Shown in pieces: positions 39,771 through 48,862 of a stretch of DNA of 64,000 nucleotides (the stretch's first letter is position 1; every line of letters begins with the position of its first letter). A program made the position numbers and the translations under genes. Under the pieces are notes generated by a model. That model had not been told where the DNA came from. It was given only the letters and a program-made list of their open reading frames with translations, and made no database searches. Source of the DNA: Pelagicoccus sp. (GTDB lineage: Bacteria > Verrucomicrobiota > Verrucomicrobiia > Opitutales > Opitutaceae); NCBI GenBank assembly GCA_028284635.1, contig JANQRJ010000006.1, positions 1-64,000 on the forward strand. The letters are read 5' to 3'.

Positions 39771-41627
39771 AGCGAGGTATCCCCTCTCTAGGGTTTTGCA
39801 TATATAGAGCTTCGCTAGCAAGAGCCGCAGCCAGAAGCGGTGAATTCCGGGAAAGGCCTCGAGGCAAGTGGCGGCAGGCCAAGGCCAATGAGCGGTCGAG
39901 CGCCTGGGTGACAAGCAAAGCTTGATGATCTCTTTGCGCGCGAGTTTCGGAATGAGAGAGTATTCCGCCTGTTCATCGCGGGCGAAGGTCGAGAATGAGA
40001 ACTTTCGAAAGCAGCGACGTTCATCGGTGTTCGGAAAAAGAAGCAGTCTAAGGTAGCCCCGAATAGGGGCGCTTTGCTCATATAGATCACGCTGAAGAGC
40101 CGATTCGAAAAAGGCCTTGGCTCCCGCTTGCATTGCTTCGATTATAGATAGAGGAGCTATTGTCTTCGGACTTGCAATAGGTTCTGCGCCGAGACCTCCG
40201 TCTGTGGAATCTCGATAGCCTAATATTTGTCCATGGTCGGCGGGGAGAAGCATTTCCATGACGGAAGTGTGCAGCGTTTCTCGGCTGGGCAGCCAGTGTG
40301 GCTTTTCGAGGTATGCTTCGCGCTGATCCTCTATCGAATGGACCTCGAGGGAGTAGTTCAGTCCGATGACCGACGGGGTTGGCCGGTTAGGTTGCAGGTC
40401 TTTCAGTAGGGTGCGCATCCAGCTCTGCATAGTGCCTTTCCATCCTATGTCGACGAGGCCTATTCGTCGCGCTTTCCAGATGCCTTCTTGCTCGAAGTAG
40501 GTTTTGATCAACTCCATTCGATTTGCTGCGGCTGTCCTGAATTCGCTGGAAGTCAATAGCTCGCGCAAGGTCGATTCCCTTGCTGCCTCGACTCCAAGGC
40601 TTGAGAAGAATTGCTCGAAATCCTCGCCTATATGTTTCTCGGCGATTCTTCCGGAATCTTCGTGGTCGGAATTCAGTATGCATGGCAACCAGGCGAGCCG
40701 CGATGCAGCCAGATAGGTAGCTGGGGGAAGGTCCGGTTTGCTTCGAGCAAGCCGTTGGTAGGCTTGATGTAGAAGTTGGCCGTCTCGAGCGAGAAAGACT
40801 ACCTGATCCAGATCGAGGGCTTTGGCCTTCTCTGCTATCCACAGCGCGTACTGCCAGGCCATTGGACCGCTATGGTTAGCGCCTATCGTCCATGCATCTA
40901 TATTGCTGGAATTAGGGCAGAGAAGCCTGGCTTCTCGCATTGCGCTGGCGTAGCTATGTCCTTGGGAATGGTCCCGCTCGACCCTTTTTTCGTCCTCGTT
41001 TGGATGTGAGATCCTGGTCCAGGAAGTTTTGATGCCCCTGGCTTCCGCATTATCGATATCGGATCGCCTATTGTCGCCGATGTGAGTCCAGTCGATTGCT
41101 CCGTCCAGATATCTGTCGTAGAGAGTGCCTGCGCTTTTCGAAGCGGACTCTTCTGACGATATAACGAGCTTGTCGACAAGTGGAAGGATCTCGAATTTCT
41201 CGAGCAGATCGGTCAGAAAAGACCTGGGCAGATACATGTCTGTGATTATCCAGACTTGATCAGCCTCCTCTCGGGATCGTTCGATCAGCTTTCGCTGCGC
41301 TTCAATCAAGTAGGAATTCTCTCTTTCCTTTTCGAGTTCGGCCTGTTGTAGGCGAGACATCGTTCCAAGGTCTGTTCTTAGAAGCGTGGCAAGTTCCTTA
41401 TATATATCATCGAAACTGCATTCGCCGCTTTCGTTATTGCGTCTCGCGATTTTTTCCGCCTTTACTCGCCTTTTTCGGAAGGCTTCAGGAGACAGTCCGA
41501 TGTTTGGCGCATCGAGTGCCGTTTCCTCGAATATCCGATGGGGATCGCTCACCCGACGGGTGATGATCGTGTCGTAGAGGTCGAATGAGATGCGCTTCAC
41601 CGATTCAGCTTTTCGTTGTTTTCGCAT
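39741..41627 (-). CDS. COG5610-like HAD-superfamily protein
   Basis: About 628 residues (ATG 41627, or 41642 five codons earlier; both overlap the preceding gene). The N-terminal HAD phosphatase-like domain has motif I SFDLYDTIITRRV, motif II VWIITDMYLP and motif IV HIGDNRRSDIDNAEARG, all catalytic acids present. A middle and C-terminal part (about 240-620) with DLDQVVFLARDGQLLHQAYQ and RRIGLVDIGWKGTMQSWM is typical of COG5610 proteins, which are commonly found in O-antigen and capsule clusters but whose reaction is unproven. It is the last gene of the minus-strand glycan operon. It could hydrolyse a glycan-linked phosphate or transfer a group; the sequence does not say which. Confidence 0.84.
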   Translation of the reverse strand: MRKQRKAESVKRISFDLYDTIITRRVSDPHRIFEETALDAPNIGLSPEAFRKRRVKAEKIARRNNESGECSFDDIYKELATLLRTDLGTMSRLQQAELEKERENSYLIEAQRKLIERSREEADQVWIITDMYLPRSFLTDLLEKFEILPLVDKLVISSEESASKSAGTLYDRYLDGAIDWTHIGDNRRSDIDNAEARGIKTSWTRISHPNEDEKRVERDHSQGHSYASAMREARLLCPNSSNIDAWTIGANHSGPMAWQYALWIAEKAKALDLDQVVFLARDGQLLHQAYQRLARSKPDLPPATYLAASRLAWLPCILNSDHEDSGRIAEKHIGEDFEQFFSSLGVEAARESTLRELLTSSEFRTAAANRMELIKTYFEQEGIWKARRIGLVDIGWKGTMQSWMRTLLKDLQPNRPTPSVIGLNYSLEVHSIEDQREAYLEKPHWLPSRETLHTSVMEMLLPADHGQILGYRDSTDGGLGAEPIASPKTIAPLSIIEAMQAGAKAFFESALQRDLYEQSAPIRGYLRLLLFPNTDERRCFRKFSFSTFARDEQAEYSLIPKLARKEIIKLCLSPRRSTAHWPWPAATCLEAFPGIHRFWLRLLLAKLYICKTLERGYLALRKAVTKTG

Positions 41628-42867
41628 CGAGCATCTCCTCATAGGCTGAGCGATGCTGCTCGGCGTAGCGAAGGAGGCTATGTTGTTCGGCCATCCTCTT
41701 GGCGGAGCGGAAACCCATGTCTCGGAGAGGCTCTTCGTCTTTGAGAAGTCGTTCGAGTTCGCTTGCCAGAAGTTCCGGGGACTCCTCTTCCAGGTAGATG
41801 CCTTCTCTTTGGTCTACGAACATTTCCGCTATGCCAGCGCGGCGCAATGCGACAACTGGAGTGCCACATGCTAGGGATTCCAATACTGCGAGGGGGTAGT
41901 TGTCGGTGCGCGACGGGAAGAGGAAGACGTCAGCTGCCGCATAGGCGTTGGCGATATCGTAGTCGTTGCTGAGAAATCCAATGCTGCGCGCTGGGATTTG
42001 GAGCTGTCCAGCGATGGCTTCCGGATCTTTTCCCATCAACAAGACCTTGAATGAGGGGCTTGTCTCTTGAGCCTGCTCAGCGTAACGATTCACCGCGTCG
42101 ATCGCTAGATCGATTCCCTTTCGTCGGTCCTTCAGATCGTGAGCGGAAATAAGAACATAGAGTCCTTCGGGTTGAAGGTCGAATTTCTGGCGAGCTTGAG
42201 GTTTGGATATCGGCTTGAATATCGACGTATCAATCGCGTTGGGGATCACCCTGGGGTGTCGTCCAAAGATGGCGGAGTTGGCGCAAAGTCCGGCGATCCA
42301 ACGTGACGGAGCCAGGAGCGAGATTTCCCGGTCGGCGTATGCGGAACGTCGGACGTCTAACGAGAAACGGGAAAAGTCGCCGAAGCGGAATATCGATTCC
42401 TTCTGCGGACAGTTTCCGCAGTTCGTCTGGAATCGATCACACTCGGAAGGGTACATGCAACCTCCGGTGAACTCGTGACAATCCTGAAGAGTTAACGCGG
42501 TTGGAATTCCTTTGGCGCAGCTGGATACGGTTTTGGGCGAAGTGGTCCACCATGTATCGTAAAAATGCGCTATATCGAAATCCGAAAGGCGTCTGAGCAA
42601 TGCCTGCCGCTCCAGGGGTAGAAATTCAGTGCCGATGATGCTTCGTTCGGCTTTGCGCAGCTTGAGAAACGCTCGCTGGCTCAATCCTTTTACGACGGGG
42701 CTATGATACGCTTGTTGCGGCTTTGCAAGAGATTCGAACGTGAAGAGCGTCGCCTCTATGTCTACGAGCGGCAGCGCTTTCGCGAGGAGGTCGCCGCATT
42801 TGCTAGCCCCTCCCGTGGTTTGGGGGCCTCTCGATATGATTGCTACTCTCTTCCGACGCTGCGCCAT
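41605..42867 (-). CDS. Glycosyltransferase family 4
   Basis: 420 residues from ATG 42867 (MAQRRKRVAIISRG); a TTG at 42891, inside the upstream gene's stop, is an alternative. The GT-B fold is clear: the N-terminal domain begins VAIISRGPQTTGGASKCGDLL, and the C-terminal donor domain has DVFLFPSRTDNYPLAVLESLACGTPVVAL, including the E-x7-E motif region. A cluster of Cys (GGCMYPSECDRFQTNCGNCP) in the N-terminal half is common in GT4 enzymes of the WcaC/PimB-like group acting in exopolysaccharide synthesis. It lies between another GT4 and the HAD gene, each with a small overlap or gap. Confidence 0.92.
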   Translation of the reverse strand: MAQRRKRVAIISRGPQTTGGASKCGDLLAKALPLVDIEATLFTFESLAKPQQAYHSPVVKGLSQRAFLKLRKAERSIIGTEFLPLERQALLRRLSDFDIAHFYDTWWTTSPKTVSSCAKGIPTALTLQDCHEFTGGCMYPSECDRFQTNCGNCPQKESIFRFGDFSRFSLDVRRSAYADREISLLAPSRWIAGLCANSAIFGRHPRVIPNAIDTSIFKPISKPQARQKFDLQPEGLYVLISAHDLKDRRKGIDLAIDAVNRYAEQAQETSPSFKVLLMGKDPEAIAGQLQIPARSIGFLSNDYDIANAYAAADVFLFPSRTDNYPLAVLESLACGTPVVALRRAGIAEMFVDQREGIYLEEESPELLASELERLLKDEEPLRDMGFRSAKRMAEQHSLLRYAEQHRSAYEEMLDAKTTKS

Positions 42868-42887
42868 TTCTGTTCGATATGACGGAT

Positions 42888-44078
42888 TCAATCCTTTTTG
42901 AAGTGGTACGCGACGAATGATTTGAGCTCAGGAATGAACCCCATGTTGTTTCTAGCCTTGGGAAAGATCGAAGCTCTTCTGGTCGGTGGAGTCGCTTGCG
43001 CCGCTGCGAAGATCTTTTCGTACTCGGCGGCGCAATGTTCTATCGAGTAGGGGCCGTTGCGAATGTTTCGTCGCGCAGCTTGGCCGATTTCGATCGTCCT
43101 CTGCAGATCTGAGCTCAGGTCGTTGATGATTCGGGCGGCTTCTCCTATGTCGCCAATCGGAAAGCGAAAACCGTTGATTCCCTGCTCGACGATTTCGCCG
43201 GCGCCGCTTTTGAATTCGGATAGAACGGGAACGCAGCCGGCAGCCATGCCTTCGAGCAGCGAGAGCGGGAGCCCTTCATAGGCTGATGTCATTAGGAGCG
43301 CGTGGTTGCTCAAGCAGGCCTGTTCGGCCTCTTTGGGATCGACTCTGCCGAGCAGCCTGACCTTCCCGCGTTTTAGGTGGCGATCTAGGCCTTTGGTTAG
43401 CGTTTCTCGAAGTTCTCCGTCGCCGATTATCGTGAGTTCGAAAGCGGTTCCGGTCTCGTGTAGGGCATCGCACAGCGGGATGAGATCTTGAGTTCGCTTT
43501 TGGGTGGAATCCAGTCTCCCGTTGTAGAGGATCTTAAGGGGACCGACTGAATTCGCTTCGGTTTCGGTTTCGGGTATGCCGATCCCGTATGGGATCGTTT
43601 TGGCTAGTCGATCACGCTTTTCGTCGACCAGCTTTGCCGACTGTTCTTCGATAGTCCTCGATACGCATACCGTTGCGTCGAAGAGAGTTTTGAACTCCGC
43701 TTGGGTTTCGTAATAAAAGAGGTCATCGCTGTGCAAGACGTTAACGATTCTGATATCTTCCGATAATAGAGGCGCAGCTGCCATGTAGTCGTAGCAGTAG
43801 CCGGGCAGGATTATTGCGGGGCCGAGTTGATTGGCTTTTCTTGCAAAGCGGTAGCAACGGGCGAGCCAGGGACCTCTGTGTCTCCAGCTTTCGATGCGAA
43901 TGCGTTTCAGGATCTCGGGTTTCCAAGGGTCCTTCTCAGGACGACTGGATAGCAGTATGATGCGGGCGTCATAGCCTTTGCGAGCGAGGTGTTCGCAGAG
44001 CCTAAGGTTGAAAGTGACCACGCCGCTCAGTTCCAGTCTCGAAAAGAGAAAAAGTATGGTTGGCTTATCGTTGTCCAA
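42888..44078 (-). CDS. Glycosyltransferase family 4
   Basis: 396-residue GT-B enzyme. The N-terminal part reads TILFLFSRLELSGVVTFNLRLCEHLARKGYDARI. The donor domain has LKILYNGRLDSTQKRTQDLIPLCDAL and HALLMTSAYEGLPLSLLEGMAAGCVPVLSEFKSGAGEIVEQGINGF, the classic E-x7-E and nucleotide-sugar loop. Position and family indicate addition of one sugar to the lipid-linked glycan on the cytoplasmic face. It follows the DUF115-like gene after 12 bases and precedes the second GT4 closely. Confidence 0.93.
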   Translation of the reverse strand: MDNDKPTILFLFSRLELSGVVTFNLRLCEHLARKGYDARIILLSSRPEKDPWKPEILKRIRIESWRHRGPWLARCYRFARKANQLGPAIILPGYCYDYMAAAPLLSEDIRIVNVLHSDDLFYYETQAEFKTLFDATVCVSRTIEEQSAKLVDEKRDRLAKTIPYGIGIPETETEANSVGPLKILYNGRLDSTQKRTQDLIPLCDALHETGTAFELTIIGDGELRETLTKGLDRHLKRGKVRLLGRVDPKEAEQACLSNHALLMTSAYEGLPLSLLEGMAAGCVPVLSEFKSGAGEIVEQGINGFRFPIGDIGEAARIINDLSSDLQRTIEIGQAARRNIRNGPYSIEHCAAEYEKIFAAAQATPPTRRASIFPKARNNMGFIPELKSFVAYHFKKD

Positions 44079-44090
44079 GTGGGGAAAGGG

Positions 44091-44900
44091 CTACTTCGAG
44101 GCAGCAATAACGGCTTCGAGGTTTTGCTTGGGAACGACGTTTAAAGCCGATTTTCTTGAGGCGTTTATCAGCTTTATTCCGTCTCGTCTTGTTTCTTCGT
44201 ACGCGATCTTGAAAGCCTTCTCCTGAATCGCCATGTCTGGAGGAATCCACGGCACTCCCTCTTTGTAGTAGTCGGGAGAGAAATGATCGCAGCCTGACTT
44301 AGCCTCCTTCTTGTCGATATATTCAGTGTTGAACTTCACTGTTGTCGAGCTCGAGTAGCTGAAGTCCACGCCGAGCAAGACGATTGAGCTGAAGCCCATA
44401 TGGTGGGCCATCTGGATCATGGAGAAGCATACAGTGCCTCCCCATTCCAGGCCCTCTATCGGATCTTTGGAATAGGGTACTTCCTTCGTTTGGTTGTAGT
44501 TGTAGAGCTGCTTGAATATCGTGAAATCCGTCGAGGAGAATCGGCCTTCGATATCCGGGGCGAATCGCTGGATCTCCTCGATGCCCAGAATCTTGCCTTT
44601 CTCCTGTTCCCAGACCAATTGGTCTTCCACGAAATAGTAAGTCGGCCTCCAGTTCGTACGCTCGAATATCAGGAATATCTTGTTGCAGGCGAATGTCGGA
44701 TAGTCGGCTATCTTCTCCAGGTCGGAGGCGTTCAGGCTTGGGCCGTTGCCGATGATAAAGCAGCTCTCTCCTTTATGCCGGTTCCGAAGCCTACGGAGTC
44801 GATTTCGATCCCCCAGCTGTCGCCACCCTTCGCGGGTTAGATATTGGCGTTGTTTTCGCTTATAGTAAGCTGCGGTTAGGAATCTCGACGGATTTTGCAT
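44091..44900 (-). CDS. DUF115/MptE-like protein, possible sialyltransferase-type enzyme
   Basis: 269 residues from ATG 44900 (MQNPSRFLTAAYYKRKQ); an upstream extension to 45062 lies over the CMP-sugar synthetase gene. The core opens with GESCFIIGNGPSLNASDLEKIADYPTFACNKIFLIF, the GNGPSL motif shared by DUF115/MptE-like proteins and by GT42 (CST-II-type) sialyltransferases. Later WGGTVCFSMIQMAHHMGFSSIVLLGVDFSYS matches both. An adjacent NeuA-like gene favours a role with a CMP-activated acidic sugar. A pterin pyrophosphokinase role is the other reading of the domain but makes little sense here. Gap to the NeuA-like gene is 17 bases. Confidence 0.75.
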   Translation of the reverse strand: MQNPSRFLTAAYYKRKQRQYLTREGWRQLGDRNRLRRLRNRHKGESCFIIGNGPSLNASDLEKIADYPTFACNKIFLIFERTNWRPTYYFVEDQLVWEQEKGKILGIEEIQRFAPDIEGRFSSTDFTIFKQLYNYNQTKEVPYSKDPIEGLEWGGTVCFSMIQMAHHMGFSSIVLLGVDFSYSSSTTVKFNTEYIDKKEAKSGCDHFSPDYYKEGVPWIPPDMAIQEKAFKIAYEETRRDGIKLINASRKSALNVVPKQNLEAVIAASK

Positions 44901-44917
44901 ATGGGCTTGTGATTTGC

Positions 44918-45646
44918 CTAGTCGGAGAAGTCCATGAAATCGACTGCTTGAATCGCACTGAGGTACCAGGAGCTTGCACTGACATCTATCCAACTGTGGA
45001 TATCTCGCCCGGTTACCCAGGGTCTGACGATCGTCTTGCATTTCTCTCCGAGCCAGACCCATGGGGGCGGTCCTTTTTGTTCAATGGCGCAGCGGGCTTT
45101 GAACGCCCATATGCCTTGGTCGTAGAAGACCGCTTTGGGGTAGGCCTGTCTATTGGATCCGGCATCGATGCCCAGGTAGGATTCCACGTATCCGTTTTCG
45201 CCTATCTTGAGGGCCCTGAGCGGATGGTCGTCTTGAGCTTCCCAGACGGAGATAACGGAATCCGTTTCCGGCTGATCGAGCATTTCGAGGGCCTTGTCGA
45301 TAAGACCGCTTGTGACCATGACCGTGTTTCCGAGCAGAACCACGATGTTTTCGATTTCGGGATCGCGTTCGAGAAAACGCTCTACTTCGAATTTGATCAC
45401 GTCCTTGTGGAGGCTTTTCGCATCGCATAGATGGTCTGGCCTTTTTACTACTTCGATGCCCTCGGTTTCCGCAATGCGCGAAATTCTTGGACATTCGGTC
45501 GAGAGCGCCACGTGTTCGGCTAGCAAGCTTGATTTCGCAGACCTTATGGGATACGCGACCACAGGGCTTCCTTGTATAGGAATGATATTCTTATTCTGGA
45601 CGGTTTGGTTCCCGCCTTTGGCGGTAATGAGTACGAGATTCTTCAT
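44918..45646 (-). CDS. Acylneuraminate cytidylyltransferase-like (CMP-sugar synthetase) protein
   Basis: 242-residue GT-A-like nucleotidyltransferase of the NeuA/KdsB superfamily. The N-terminal NLVLITAKGGNQTVQNKNIIPIQGSPVVAYPI corresponds to the CTP loop (usual form IPARGGSKGIPxKN), here altered to TAKGGNQTVQNKN. EIENIVVLLGNTVMVTSGLIDKALEML aligns with the region where canonical enzymes have LQPTSPLR; that motif is replaced by LLGNTVMV. The end DIHSWIDVSASSWYLSAI carries the DxxxD-like metal contact. It probably activates a nonulosonate or related sugar with CTP, but the altered signature means the sugar is not predictable. No NeuB or NeuC-type genes are in the window. Confidence 0.8.
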   Translation of the reverse strand: MKNLVLITAKGGNQTVQNKNIIPIQGSPVVAYPIRSAKSSLLAEHVALSTECPRISRIAETEGIEVVKRPDHLCDAKSLHKDVIKFEVERFLERDPEIENIVVLLGNTVMVTSGLIDKALEMLDQPETDSVISVWEAQDDHPLRALKIGENGYVESYLGIDAGSNRQAYPKAVFYDQGIWAFKARCAIEQKGPPPWVWLGEKCKTIVRPWVTGRDIHSWIDVSASSWYLSAIQAVDFMDFSD

Positions 45647-45660
45647 ATGAATTCGGTTGA

Positions 45661-46857
45661 TTAGTTGCTTGCGAAGGCGTCGGCGAGGATTCGGTTGGCG
45701 CTGCCTTCGGTCGATTCAAGGTATCGCTGCGTCGCGAGTTCTGGAATTGGCTCATCGAGCTCGCGGACGAATCTTTGGAAATCGGTCTCCGAATTTATGG
45801 AGCTGCAAAGTCCGTTTTCCAGAAAGTCGGTTCCGTGACCGTAGGAATCCGGAAAGAGCATGCCGCATCGCCTTCCGCATAGCGCTGCCTCGAGAGCTAC
45901 GCTTGAATTGTATATCAAGGAACCTTCACAGGCCTTTATTCCTTCTTCCAGCTTCACGCTTTCGTTGTAGAAAAGGCCTTCCGACTCTTCGATTTTCGTT
46001 CGCAATCCCCATTTTTCGAAATGCTCCACATCGACGTAGTGAGGCTTTACGAGTATGGCTACACCCTGGCTTCTCGCCCAGTCGAACAGCATCATGGTTT
46101 TCCGAATGAACTCCTCCTGGGGGAATGGACGCTTTAGCATCATTCCATAGACGGGATTGCTGGCGAGAAGAAGGGTGATGCTATTCTTCGGAATGCCTAG
46201 CTTGTGTTTCAGATTCCGGATCTCGGGTAAGGTCGAAATGCTTTTCACATAGCTGTCGACGCGAGGGTTTCCTGTCGGGATTATGGTATCGGGAGTTCGA
46301 CCTATTTTCAGGTAGTAATCTACGCTTGTCCTGCCCCATGCGTAGATTCGATCGCAGCCTCCGGCTCCGTTTGCGCTGAATCCGTCGTCTTGCTGCATGG
46401 CTTCGTCGCGCCGTATGCTTTCCTGCAGCAAGTATACTCTCGATCCACCGGTTTTCGCTTTTCGAATCCACTTTCTTTCCGAGGGACTGCGATCGTTTCC
46501 TGCGAAGACGTGCGCGGGAAAGTTCGCGAGACTATCGAGGGGGGCTTGGGATTGTTCTAGAGCGGTTTTCAGTTTTCGTTTTATCTTCTCGGGAAGGAAT
46601 TTGCTGTAGGCTGCCTTCTCGACCATTTTTCGCAGGAAAGATGCTTGGGCGTATGGCTGAACGATTGTCGGTTTTCCAAAGGGTCGCAAGTCACGCTTTC
46701 CGGTGGCGGGAGCAGGGTTTCTGAGATCTATAATTAGGGTAGTCTCGGCGCTTTTTCCTGCCACGGATATCTCCCTGGCCATTTCCAGCTGCGTCTCGCT
46801 TGCGAAGATAAACCCGAGAGTCGTTTGCTTTTGACTGGGCTTTTTACTCGGCTTCAT
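45661..46857 (-). CDS. Capsule/glycan synthesis protein, GT-B-like
   Basis: 398 residues. No name-giving family is certain. The layout, with NPVYGMMLKRPFPQEEFIRKTMMLFDWARSQGVAILVKPHYVD followed by ACEGSLIYNSSVALEAALCGRRCGMLFPDSYGHGTDFLENG, resembles the nucleotide-binding half of CDP-glycerol/polysialyl-type transferases and surface-carbohydrate proteins. The S-S-V-A-L-E-A-A-L segment is the GT-B helix that contacts donor phosphate. It overlaps the preceding ABC ATPase gene by four bases (ATGA) and precedes the NeuA-like gene by 14 bases, so it is tightly bound to the operon. Confidence 0.7.
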   Translation of the reverse strand: MKPSKKPSQKQTTLGFIFASETQLEMAREISVAGKSAETTLIIDLRNPAPATGKRDLRPFGKPTIVQPYAQASFLRKMVEKAAYSKFLPEKIKRKLKTALEQSQAPLDSLANFPAHVFAGNDRSPSERKWIRKAKTGGSRVYLLQESIRRDEAMQQDDGFSANGAGGCDRIYAWGRTSVDYYLKIGRTPDTIIPTGNPRVDSYVKSISTLPEIRNLKHKLGIPKNSITLLLASNPVYGMMLKRPFPQEEFIRKTMMLFDWARSQGVAILVKPHYVDVEHFEKWGLRTKIEESEGLFYNESVKLEEGIKACEGSLIYNSSVALEAALCGRRCGMLFPDSYGHGTDFLENGLCSSINSETDFQRFVRELDEPIPELATQRYLESTEGSANRILADAFASN

Positions 46858-48002
46858 GAGAGCTGGTAGTAAGTCGTCCTTGCGGGGTTTCCTAGTATGC
46901 TGACCGTTTGAGTGGATCTCTCGTGGTAGAGCAGTTTGGCGGAATCTTCGGGAGTGATCGACAGGTCTATATCATATTGCCCGGGAAGAAGGAAAAGCGG
47001 AAACTCGAGCTTCAGCGTATTCGCCCCTCGTTTGAGATCGAAATATCGGTCGTTGAGAATGCTGTTCCACTCGGCGGCGGTTTCGCCCGAGGAGGCTAGG
47101 AATTTCATTCTCAGCCTCGTGGTTTCGATATCCTGCTCGCTTTCCAACTCGAGGGTAAGCGAGCATGTGTTCCCGCGGCCTATTTCCAGGGGACTGATCC
47201 GACTCTCTCCGGATAGGATTGGATGGTCCTTTATTTTGAAGGGAGATTGGCTCTTGGTCGTTTGCTTGTAGATTCCTATGGCTTGTTCGAGGTTGCCAAG
47301 ATGGGCTTGCATTCCTTTTTGGAGCACGAGCCCTTTGGTCGCTATGTTGCCTATCCCGTTGACGTCATGGCTCACCAGGATGAAGGCGCTCTTTTGCCTC
47401 AATTGATCTAGCTTTGCGTAGCATTTCGCTCGGAAGGCGGCGTCCCCTACGGCGAGTACTTCGTCTATCAGCAGTATGTCGGGCTCCAGGTGGGCGGCTA
47501 TGGCGAAACCGAGGCGGACCTTCATGCCGCTGCTGTAGCTTTGCACGGGGGAATCTATGAATTCGCCGATGTCGGCGAAGGCGAGAATCTCGTCGAGCTT
47601 GTGGTCGACTTCGCGTTTGCCCATGCCGAGGACCGCGGCGTTTATATGGATGTTTTCGCGTCCAGTGAGAAGGGGATTGAAGCCGGCTCCGAGCTCGATG
47701 AGGGCTCCGACTCGGCCTTTGATTTCTATCTCTCCAGCGTCGGGCTTTATCAACCCGGCGATTTGCTTGAGCAGGGTGCTTTTTCCGGCTCCGTTGCCGC
47801 CGATGAGGCCGAGGCATTCGCCGCGCTTGAGTTCGAAGGAGATGTTGTCGTTAGCCCAGAATTCGCCTTTGCGCAGATCTTGGCGCGGCTTTGCCCCGAG
47901 GCAGTCGCGGGCAATGTCCTCGACGCCGTAGGCAAGCGATCGCTTCAGGTCGCGGCAGTAGCGTTTCTTGAGGCCTTTGACTGTGAGGAGGGTTTCGGAC
48001 AT
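46854..48002 (-). CDS. Polysaccharide ABC exporter ATP-binding protein (Wzt-like)
   Basis: 382 residues. The nucleotide-binding domain (about 5-245) has Walker A LIGGNGAGKSTLLKQIAG, the signature YSSGMKVRLGFAIAAHLEPD and Walker B ILLIDEVLAVGD. Residues about 255-382 form a C-terminal extension (SPLEIGRGNTCSLTLELESE ... LPGQYDIDLSITP) like the Wzt carbohydrate-binding beta-sandwich, which in known systems recognises the finished chain before export. It pairs with the permease immediately upstream (5-base gap). Together they would export the lipid-linked polymer made by the cluster. Confidence 0.93.
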   Translation of the reverse strand: MSETLLTVKGLKKRYCRDLKRSLAYGVEDIARDCLGAKPRQDLRKGEFWANDNISFELKRGECLGLIGGNGAGKSTLLKQIAGLIKPDAGEIEIKGRVGALIELGAGFNPLLTGRENIHINAAVLGMGKREVDHKLDEILAFADIGEFIDSPVQSYSSGMKVRLGFAIAAHLEPDILLIDEVLAVGDAAFRAKCYAKLDQLRQKSAFILVSHDVNGIGNIATKGLVLQKGMQAHLGNLEQAIGIYKQTTKSQSPFKIKDHPILSGESRISPLEIGRGNTCSLTLELESEQDIETTRLRMKFLASSGETAAEWNSILNDRYFDLKRGANTLKLEFPLFLLPGQYDIDLSITPEDSAKLLYHERSTQTVSILGNPARTTYYQLS

Positions 48003-48007
48003 GGCGG

Positions 48008-48862
48008 CTAGGAGCCTATGCGGGCGATGATGTGAGGCAGGGAGATGCGGAAAAGCAGCCAGGCCGCGACGCTGGCTGCTGTGGCGATCGCGATGATGGC
48101 GCCCCAGGTCGCGTACGACGGGTTTGGAAGCGAAAGCAGCAGGTTGCGGGGCACTTCGATGAGCGGGGTCATCGGATTGAGGGAATTGATCCGGGTGATG
48201 AGTCCGCTGACGTTGGATGCTGGATACGCTATTGGCGTCGCTATGAGCCAGAGGGAGAGAGCCAGCGGGAGGCCTTGGGAGAAGTCTTGAAAGAGCGTCC
48301 CAAGTGGGGTGACGAGCACGCCGATCGCGAGCCCGGCTACGAGCATGCCGATTACTGCGAGAGGGAGAAGGACGAGACCGGAGTGAAGCGGCAGACTGGT
48401 TTCGAAGTAGGCGAAGGTGGCGAGCAGCAGGATGAAGCGGATGGCGAAGGTGAACAGGGCGTCCATGGCGCCGGCCATGATGAGGGACTCGCGGGGGAAA
48501 TTGATTTTGACCAGCATGCCCTTCGATTGGGAGACGATTTTGAGGGGCCCTTGCACGGCGTCGGCGAAAAGCTGCCAGAAGGTGGTGCCGGAGAGGACGT
48601 AGAGGGCGTAGGGCGCCGGCAGTTCGCCGACGTTCATGAGCTTGGCGTTTTGCAGCAGCATGAAGGTGGCGGTAACGACGAGCGGGGGAAGGACGACCCA
48701 GATATAGCCGAGGATGCTGGCTCGGTACTTGGCTTTGAGGTCCCGCAGAAAAAGTCGCCAGGCGAGTTCGCGAGCGGCTTTGAGGTCGCGAAGCATTGCC
48801 GCCGCAAATGCTACAGGGCGACGGATAGGGGGCTCGGAGTTGTATCGGATCGCGGCGTCCAT
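48008..48862 (-). CDS. Polysaccharide ABC exporter permease (Wzm-like)
   Basis: 284 residues from ATG 48862 (MDAAIRYNSEPP); the frame upstream to 49453 is a shadow of the GT2 gene. ABC-2 type membrane domain with about six helices. The amphipathic cytoplasmic start ELAWRLFLRDLKAKYRASILGYIWVVLPPL is highly typical of Wzm/TagG/KpsM permeases, followed by SGTTFWQLFADAVQGPLKIV and ATPIAYPASNVSG. The stop codon of the upstream GT2 gene shares one base with its ATG (TGATG), indicating coupled translation. Confidence 0.93.
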   Translation of the reverse strand: MDAAIRYNSEPPIRRPVAFAAAMLRDLKAARELAWRLFLRDLKAKYRASILGYIWVVLPPLVVTATFMLLQNAKLMNVGELPAPYALYVLSGTTFWQLFADAVQGPLKIVSQSKGMLVKINFPRESLIMAGAMDALFTFAIRFILLLATFAYFETSLPLHSGLVLLPLAVIGMLVAGLAIGVLVTPLGTLFQDFSQGLPLALSLWLIATPIAYPASNVSGLITRINSLNPMTPLIEVPRNLLLSLPNPSYATWGAIIAIATAASVAAWLLFRISLPHIIARIGS

